This document shows, piece by piece, positions 5,500-9,332 of a stretch of 9,332 nucleotides of DNA. A program made the position numbers and the translations under genes. Numbering within the stretch: the first letter of the stretch is position 1; every line of letters begins with the position of its first letter. The stretch is from Candidatus Hecatellales archaeon (GTDB lineage: Archaea > Thermoproteota > Bathyarchaeia > Hecatellales > Hecatellaceae). The stretch is taken from the NCBI GenBank assembly GCA_003662305.1, contig QMXU01000033.1, positions 1-9,332 of the forward strand, written 5' to 3'. Under the pieces are notes generated by a model. That model was not told where the DNA came from and made no database searches. It saw only the letters and a list, made by a program, of their open reading frames with translations.

Positions 5500-6579
5500 A
5501 TGTTGGGAAACGTGGCAGGATACACCTGTTTGACGCCTATGGTTAGAGGTAAAAAATCTTTCCTCCTAGTTAAAGGAGACTACGACGCTATGCTTGCGGC
5601 TGAAAGCCCTTCCACAGCCCTTAGAAGACTTGAAGATACTAGGTATAAGCCGTATATTTCCCAGCTTGTCCTAGAGGAGTTTAACCTTTCAAAGGTTGAA
5701 AGAGCCCTATTCCAGTACTACCAGGACGACGTAACCTTCATCACCAGAAACCTTAAGGCAAGAGCAGCTAAAACCTTTTTCGAGGAGTTCGGAAGGCACT
5801 TGGAATTAAAAGCTCTGATGGAAGTCATAAAGTCTATTCTGATGGAGATACCTTGGCAGGAAGCCTCCACCTACATATTCCCCTACGGCAAAGTGGACTA
5901 CGAGCTGTGCCGCAGTCTGGTGGAGGCTGGAAACCTCAAGCGGGCTGTTGAACTCTTAAAAGACAGAAAACTCGTGGCGGAGGCAGGTGAAATTCTTGAA
6001 GGCCCTGAAGAGGCAGCCGTTAAAAGCATTAAGGTTGAAGCCTTGATAACCAAGTATGGCTATGGGAGGCTTCTGGAGGCAGCCCTATCGCTTAAAGGCT
6101 TAGATAAGACATGTATTAAGCTGCTTGGAACCCAGCTTGACATCATCAATCTTATGACTGTTCTCAGAATGAAGAAAATGGGCTTCACCCCTGAAAGGGT
6201 TATGGAAAGCCTGATTCCCGCCTACTATAAGCTTGGCAGCGAAGAACTTAAGGCTGCTACTTCCACAGCCTCGGAGAAGGATGCTGTTAAAGCCTTCACA
6301 GGAGGCCACTACGGCGTGATTATTTCTCCCCTGCTAAGCGTGTACGAGGTTAAAGAAGACCTTTTCATCTTCGAGATGGCTCTTAAACGCGTGCACGCTT
6401 CGGAGTGCCTGAAAGCCTTCTACAGCATATTCCATCTGGGGGAAATGCTGGCCTACCTCTACCTTAAGTTTTACGAGGTTAAGGATTTAATCGCCATACT
6501 GGCTGCGAAGGCCATGAAAATTCCAGCTGACAAGGTTGAGCCGAACCTAGTTCTCCACCAGCCCATATATCCAATATAA
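5500..6579 (+). CDS. atpC: A-type ATP synthase subunit C (V-ATPase subunit d homologue)
   Basis: Cytoplasmic funnel-shaped subunit that sits on the proteolipid ring and links it to the central rotor shaft. The 359 residues fit the vATP-synt AC39 family. It is largely helical with internal repeats: YDAMLAAESPSTALRRLEDTRYKPYI (26-51, the first helical repeat), a matching later LVEAGNLKRAVELLKD, LDIINLMTVLRMKKMG in the middle, and the conserved end FHLGEMLAYLYLKFYEVKDLIAILAAK, very close to the family's closing helix. There are no membrane segments. ATG 5500 is supported by GGAGGT at 5485-5490, nine bases upstream, embedded in the stop region of the preceding two-helix gene. It follows subunit I and the two-helix gene directly. 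In many archaeal operons C instead stands between E and F, so its position here is unusual. Confidence 0.94.
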   Translation: MLGNVAGYTCLTPMVRGKKSFLLVKGDYDAMLAAESPSTALRRLEDTRYKPYISQLVLEEFNLSKVERALFQYYQDDVTFITRNLKARAAKTFFEEFGRHLELKALMEVIKSILMEIPWQEASTYIFPYGKVDYELCRSLVEAGNLKRAVELLKDRKLVAEAGEILEGPEEAAVKSIKVEALITKYGYGRLLEAALSLKGLDKTCIKLLGTQLDIINLMTVLRMKKMGFTPERVMESLIPAYYKLGSEELKAATSTASEKDAVKAFTGGHYGVIISPLLSVYEVKEDLFIFEMALKRVHASECLKAFYSIFHLGEMLAYLYLKFYEVKDLIAILAAKAMKIPADKVEPNLVLHQPIYPI

Positions 6580-6585
6580 AAAGTT

Positions 6586-6608
6586 TTCTTTCCCAAGGTG
6601 GGAAGGGA
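6586..6608 (+). terminator. Hairpin between atpC and atpK, possible terminator or processing site
   Basis: Inverted repeat: CTTTCCCA at 6588-6595 pairs with TGGGAAGG at 6599-6606 around an AGG loop, with one G-U pair, and can extend by two weaker pairs at the base. It lies seven bases after the atpC stop. No T-run follows directly (the T-rich bases precede it), so classic intrinsic termination is doubtful. It may stabilise or process the upstream message before the separate atpK promoter. Confidence 0.35.
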
Positions 6609-6617
6609 GGAAAAGAG

Positions 6618-6625
6618 TTTTATAA
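6618..6625 (+). promoter_or_regulatory. TATA box for the proteolipid gene atpK
   Basis: TTTTATAA, with purine-rich GGAAAAGA before it as a BRE-like element, is the best TATA match in the window. It lies 58 bases upstream of the GTG start, predicting a start site near 6648 and a leader of about 35 bases. A dedicated promoter makes sense because the c-ring subunit is needed in many copies per enzyme. Confidence 0.65.
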
Positions 6626-6683
6626 TGAAAGAAGCGTGAGTTAAAGAACAATAATGTAAAGCTGTTGCGGTGGGTGTGGAAAG

Positions 6684-7025
6684 GTGAAGCATGGAACACT
6701 CGTTTGGGCTTTGGTTTTCGCCCTACTGGTTGCAGGAGTAATGAATGTTGGATGCGCTCTAGCAACGGAGGCTGGCACGGCAGGAGACCAGAAGGTCATC
6801 GACTTCGGACTGCTGGCTCTCGGAGCAGGTTTAGCCATAGGATTTGCAGGGCTTGGAGCAGGCTTAGGGCTTGGAACGGCTACAGCAGCCATAGCTGGTG
6901 CAGGTGCTGAAAGACCTGAAATCATTACGAGGCTGTTCATCTACGTCGTGTTCATCGAGGCAGTTGCTATCTACGGGCTGATAGTAGCCATATTCATCAT
7001 GATAATGCTTCCAGGAGCTTTCTAA
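6684..7025 (+). CDS. atpK: A-type ATP synthase proteolipid subunit K (c subunit)
   Basis: Ring-forming subunit that carries the ion through the membrane. At 113 residues it has a hydrophobic N-terminal segment (5-24) ending ALA at 25-27, which resembles a cleavable signal peptide, then one two-helix hairpin: Gly-rich helix 1 (41-64, GAGLAIGFAGLGAGLGLG) and helix 2 (84-109), joined by the polar loop AGAERPE. Glu92 in FIEAVAIYGL is the ion-binding carboxylate. The residue after it is Ala, not Ser or Thr, and helix 1 shows no Gln near the site, so protons look more likely than Na+; this is inferred by analogy with known Na+ rings. The start is GTG 6684; GGTG and GTGG repeats upstream may serve as the ribosome site. 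It ends the ATPase block and converges on the geranylgeranyl reductase gene. Confidence 0.93.
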   Translation: MKHGTLVWALVFALLVAGVMNVGCALATEAGTAGDQKVIDFGLLALGAGLAIGFAGLGAGLGLGTATAAIAGAGAERPEIITRLFIYVVFIEAVAIYGLIVAIFIMIMLPGAF

Positions 7026-7030
7026 GCCCA

Positions 7031-7057
7031 AAGAAAAACGTTAGCCTCCGGGAGGCT
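7031..7057 (-). terminator. Hairpin plus T-tract terminator for the geranylgeranyl reductase gene
   Basis: On the minus strand AGCCTC (7057-7052) pairs with GAGGCT (7048-7043) around a three-base loop. Four bases later comes TTTTTCTTT (7039-7031). This stem and T-run lie just past the reductase stop. It is oriented to end the minus-strand transcript before it runs into atpK. Confidence 0.5.
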
Positions 7058-7079
7058 GCTAAAGCCTCCAACCTTACAC

Positions 7080-7086
7080 TTATTTT
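7080..7086 (+). terminator. T-tract ending the atpK transcript
   Basis: Plus-strand TATTTTT, about 55 bases past the atpK stop and about 23 bases after the same hairpin read on the plus strand. Oligo-T alone is often enough for archaeal termination. Together with the opposing T-run this makes the short convergent region a bidirectional stop. Confidence 0.4.
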
Positions 7087-7090
7087 TAGG

Positions 7091-8320
7091 CTAAACCATA
7101 CTTTGAAGAAGCCTCCAAAGGATTCTTCCTGCAAACTTCAGGGTTGAAGGCTTCTCAAAGACAAGCCTAGCCGAGGCTTTAAGCAGGGGCTTCCAAACCT
7201 TTGACTGGTAGGCTGTGTCTCCCCTTCCTTCAGCCACCTTCAAAAGGCTTCTGTGGGCTGAAAGGAAGCGGAAAAACTGGTCTAGCTCGCCGTCGCTCAG
7301 CCTGTTAAGAAACCTTCTAGCCCTCCTCGTGAAGGAGAGCTCCCCTCCGAAAGCCTTAAGGCAGGCCTGCTGGTAGCCTCTCAGAGCCTCCTCAACCCTG
7401 CCTGTTTCAGCCAGGCGTGACGCTGCCTCCCCAGCCAGCCGTCCTGCTTTAAGCCCGAAGAGAACTCCGCCTCCAGTAGTGGACTTAGCGTGTCCTGCAG
7501 CGTCTCCTACAGCCATTATCCCCTTAGGATGCCACATCTTCTTTACAGGGCCCTCCACAGGTATAAGTCCGCCGTAAACCCTTCCTATCCAAGCCTTTCC
7601 AACCCTTCCTTTAAGCGGGGGATACTCCCTCAGCATTTTCTCTAGGTAAGCCCTTGGAGACATCTCAGCCATGTCCCCGCGGACGCACAGCCCTATTCTT
7701 GCCTTTCCTTCTCCAACCGGGATAAGCCAGCCGAAGAAGCTTGGGAAAAACTTCCAGCCGAAGAAAACCTCGACGAAGTCTTCCCTTTCAAGGTTTACAT
7801 CCTCCATTTCAGCTTGGATTCCTTTCAGGACGGGAAGCCCTTGGAAGCCTAGGCTCCGAGCAAGCCTTCTGGCTCCTCCTTCAGCTATAATTAAAACCGG
7901 AACCTTAACTTCGAGGCTTGAGCCTTTAACCGTTAATCCTCCACCGGGATGGAAGCCTACCTGTCTAACCTTGCATTTAAACACGGCTTCAGCTCCAGCG
8001 TTAATCGCCTCCTCAGCCAGCCTCCTGTCGAAAAGCTCCCTGTCTATGATGTAGGATTCAGGGTTCGGCTTTGAAACCTCGATTTCAAGGTTTCCGGGAG
8101 AATGGAAGAGGGCGCCTCTAACCCCGTTGAGGATACACTGGCTGGGAAGGCTGAACTCTTGGAAGGCTTTAACGCTGAGTTTTCCAGCGCAGTGGGGAGG
8201 GCTTCCAGCCTGCCCGTGCTCTTCGAGGAGAAGCACCTTCAAGCCCAGCTTTGCAGCCTGGTAGGCTGCCATGGAGCCTGTGGGGCCTGCTCCCACCACG
8301 GCTAGGTCGTATTTTTCCAA
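7091..8320 (-). CDS. Geranylgeranyl reductase family flavoprotein
   Basis: FAD-dependent reductase of the geranylgeranyl reductase family, which saturates the isoprenoid chains of archaeal ether lipids (digeranylgeranylglycerophospholipid reductase) or of geranylgeranyl diphosphate. The 409 residues begin with a Rossmann dinucleotide motif GAGPTG (10-15) and the acidic end of strand 2 (Glu33), followed by PPHCAGKLS (41-49), the family's P-x-x-C-x-G substrate-site signature with Cys44. YIIDRELFDRRLAEEA is the conserved R-x-x-F-D segment. GDAAGHAKSTTGGGVLFGL from Gly272 is the second FAD-binding motif. There is no signal peptide; the enzyme should act at the cytoplasmic membrane face. The start is TTG 8320, nine residues before the FAD motif; its ribosome site is weak, so it could be leaderless or nearly so. 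It is divergent from mfnB. The exact substrate within the family cannot be read from sequence. Confidence 0.9.
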   Translation of the reverse strand: MEKYDLAVVGAGPTGSMAAYQAAKLGLKVLLLEEHGQAGSPPHCAGKLSVKAFQEFSLPSQCILNGVRGALFHSPGNLEIEVSKPNPESYIIDRELFDRRLAEEAINAGAEAVFKCKVRQVGFHPGGGLTVKGSSLEVKVPVLIIAEGGARRLARSLGFQGLPVLKGIQAEMEDVNLEREDFVEVFFGWKFFPSFFGWLIPVGEGKARIGLCVRGDMAEMSPRAYLEKMLREYPPLKGRVGKAWIGRVYGGLIPVEGPVKKMWHPKGIMAVGDAAGHAKSTTGGGVLFGLKAGRLAGEAASRLAETGRVEEALRGYQQACLKAFGGELSFTRRARRFLNRLSDGELDQFFRFLSAHRSLLKVAEGRGDTAYQSKVWKPLLKASARLVFEKPSTLKFAGRILWRLLQSMV

Positions 8321-8353
8321 GCCTAGTGCCCCGGCCTATCCTTTCTGGGTAAA

Positions 8354-8363
8354 CCTTTAATTT
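8354..8363. promoter_or_regulatory. Shared AT-rich box in the divergent reductase/mfnB promoter region
   Basis: CCTTTAATTT reads as TTTAAT toward mfnB (about 50 bases before ATG 8407) and AAATTAAAGG toward the reductase (about 35 bases before TTG 8320). The 86-base gap has no other convincing TATA element. One box may serve both directions, or each gene may use a weaker overlapping one. mfnB has a GAAGGT ribosome site at 8393-8398. Confidence 0.35.
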
Positions 8364-8406
8364 CCATTTGGCAATGGTGTTAGATAAGGCTTGAAGGTTT
8401 CGGGTT

Positions 8407-9117
8407 ATGGCTAGGCTTATGGTAAGCGTGGTTGACAGGGCTGAAGCCTTAGAAGCCGTTAAAGGCGGAGCGGACATAGTGGACGTGAAAAACCCGGCGG
8501 AGGGAGCCCTGGGAGCCCAGAAGCCGTGGATAGTCAAACAGGTTAAGGAAAGCCTTCCCAAGCCTTTAGAGTTCAGCGTAACCCTTGGAGACCTGCCCTA
8601 CATTCCAGGAACAGCCTCGCTGGCTGCCGTCGGAGCAGCCGTTCTAGGCGCCAACTACGTGAAGGTGGGGCTTCTAGGCGCCAGAAGGCTTGAAGAGGCT
8701 GCTCAAATGGTTAAAGCCGTTAAAACGTCCATGGAAGCCTTGAACTTGAAGGCTAAAATCGTAGCCTGCGGCTACGCCGACTACGCTGAGCATGGATGCC
8801 TCAGCCCGCTGCTGCTTCCTAAAGCAGCCTATAAGGGTGAAGCCGACGGAATCCTCATAGACGTGAAAAGCAAAAATTCAAGTCGAAACCTTTTCAGCTG
8901 CCTCACCAGCGGGAACCTTAGGAAGGTTGTGGCGGAGGCACAGGGATTGGGGCTCTTCGCAGCCCTGGCAGGAGGCTTAAACATGGAGACGCTGGCTGAA
9001 TGTGTTAGGCTGGGTGCTGATGTGGTAGGATTGAGGAGGGGGGTTCTCTCAGCGGAGGGCAGAATCAGCCGAAGCCTGGTAGCAAAGGCGGCAAGCCTAG
9101 TCCACGGTGAACCTTAA
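8407..9117 (+). CDS. mfnB: (5-formylfuran-3-yl)methyl phosphate synthase
   Basis: Makes the furan precursor of methanofuran, 4-(hydroxymethyl)-2-furancarboxaldehyde phosphate, from two molecules of glyceraldehyde 3-phosphate. It is the DUF556 TIM-barrel aldolase-like enzyme. At 236 residues it is almost the same length as the methanogen enzyme. Key residues are present one position later than in the Methanocaldococcus protein as I recall it: the Schiff-base lysine is Lys28 in VDVKNPAEGALGA (26-37), Lys86 lies in YVKVGL, and Asp152 and Lys156 in DGILIDVKSK. The C-terminal phosphate-binding end AALAGGLNMETL...GADVVGLRRG also fits. ATG 8407 has GAAGGT eight bases upstream. It implies that the organism makes methanofuran, the C1 carrier of methanogenesis and the archaeal Wood-Ljungdahl methyl branch. 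Its stop overlaps that of the convergent gene, a probable kinase of the same pathway. Confidence 0.93.
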   Translation: MARLMVSVVDRAEALEAVKGGADIVDVKNPAEGALGAQKPWIVKQVKESLPKPLEFSVTLGDLPYIPGTASLAAVGAAVLGANYVKVGLLGARRLEEAAQMVKAVKTSMEALNLKAKIVACGYADYAEHGCLSPLLLPKAAYKGEADGILIDVKSKNSSRNLFSCLTSGNLRKVVAEAQGLGLFAALAGGLNMETLAECVRLGADVVGLRRGVLSAEGRISRSLVAKAASLVHGEP

Positions 9118-9332
9118 ACCTCTATTAGGGTAGCCTCATCCAGCTTGGACTCAAACATTTTTTTAACCCCTTCCAGGCGTAAACCGCTTGCCACCAGGCA
9201 GGGAAGCCTGTACCTGGCGAGCAGGCTTGGAAGTGCGGGGTCAAGGCAGGTTTCACTCTTCCAGGCCTTAAGCGTTTCCACGGAGACTTTTCTCACGGGC
9301 TTCCCATGCCTGCGGTATGGAGGCTTATAGAC
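9114..9332 (-). CDS. mfnE: C-terminal part of a probable amino acid kinase-family protein, likely MfnE
   Basis: The frame is open from the right edge of the window, so only about 72 C-terminal residues are visible and the start lies outside. The pattern KPPYRRHGKPVRKVSVETLKAW, then CLDPALPSLLARYRLPCLVASG, then LRLEGVKKMFESKLDEATLIEV matches the end of amino acid kinase-fold proteins: a variable loop, a helix after the nucleotide site, a hydrophobic strand with the usual NG replaced by SG, and a final G-T-x-I-like strand reading ATLIEV. Next to mfnB, the natural candidate is MfnE, [5-(aminomethyl)furan-3-yl]methyl phosphate kinase, which makes the diphosphate that is coupled to tyramine. The identification rests on a short tail plus context, so other kinases of the fold are possible. 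A GTG at 9296 is internal to the frame, not the likely start. Confidence 0.55.
   Translation of the reverse strand, partial: VYKPPYRRHGKPVRKVSVETLKAWKSETCLDPALPSLLARYRLPCLVASGLRLEGVKKMFESKLDEATLIEV

Noticed and set aside
6547..6940. Overlapping frames on both strands around the start of atpK
   Set aside because: Alternate frames of the Gly/Ala-rich proteolipid and of the AT-rich leader; no family match.
7671..8561. Plus-strand and minus-strand frames overlapping the reductase and mfnB
   Set aside because: Both parent genes have complete conserved motifs; the shadows are Pro/Ser/Arg-rich with no start signals.
1..9332. Mobile element, CRISPR array, tRNA or rRNA, prophage or defence system
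   Set aside because: No direct-repeat arrays, transposase or integrase motifs, tRNA-like cloverleaf or rRNA-like sequence were seen; all long frames are housekeeping or small unknown genes.

Overview
The window is archaeal. Almost every gene belongs to an archaeal or archaeo-eukaryotic family: a Brix-domain ribosome-biogenesis protein, the KEOPS subunit Pcc1, prefoldin beta, three subunits of an A-type (V-like) ATPase, a geranylgeranyl reductase for isoprenoid lipids, and MfnB of methanofuran synthesis. Promoters look like archaeal TATA boxes (for example TTTTATAA before the proteolipid gene), Shine-Dalgarno sites are common, and about half of the genes appear to start with TTG. The lineage cannot be fixed from this stretch alone. 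The methanofuran gene means a methanogen, or a relative that uses C1 carriers of the Wood-Ljungdahl type; a TACK-group or Bathyarchaeia-like organism is a guess.

Layout: (1) 1-2314, minus strand. A compact information-processing cluster reads, in transcription order, a Cys-rich unknown protein, a Brix protein, Pcc1, prefoldin beta and a DHH phosphoesterase that runs off the left edge. (2) 2315-2505. A divergent intergenic region with a probable TATA element for each side. (3) 2506-7025, plus strand. A 61-residue CPCC protein is followed by an A-ATPase block in the order subunit I (818 aa), an unrecognised two-helix membrane protein, subunit C and proteolipid K. The proteolipid has its own strong promoter. 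Subunits H, E, F, A, B and D are not here. (4) 7026-7090. A short convergent intergenic region with a hairpin and T-tracts. (5) 7091-8320, minus strand. A geranylgeranyl reductase-type flavoprotein, divergent from (6) mfnB at 8407-9117. mfnB in turn converges on the C-terminal end of a probable amino-acid-kinase-family protein at the right edge, most likely the next methanofuran enzyme, MfnE. The two stop codons share the four bases TTAA.

The left cluster serves RNA modification, ribosome assembly and protein folding. The central block builds the membrane-embedded half and the stalk connection of the rotary ATPase (stator I, coupling subunit C, c-ring K); the catalytic head must be encoded elsewhere. 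The right end is lipid and cofactor metabolism. No RNA gene, mobile element, CRISPR array or defence system was seen. The parts with least precedent are the two-helix protein inside the ATPase block, the two small Cys-containing proteins that flank the divergent promoter region, and the rearranged ATPase gene order.
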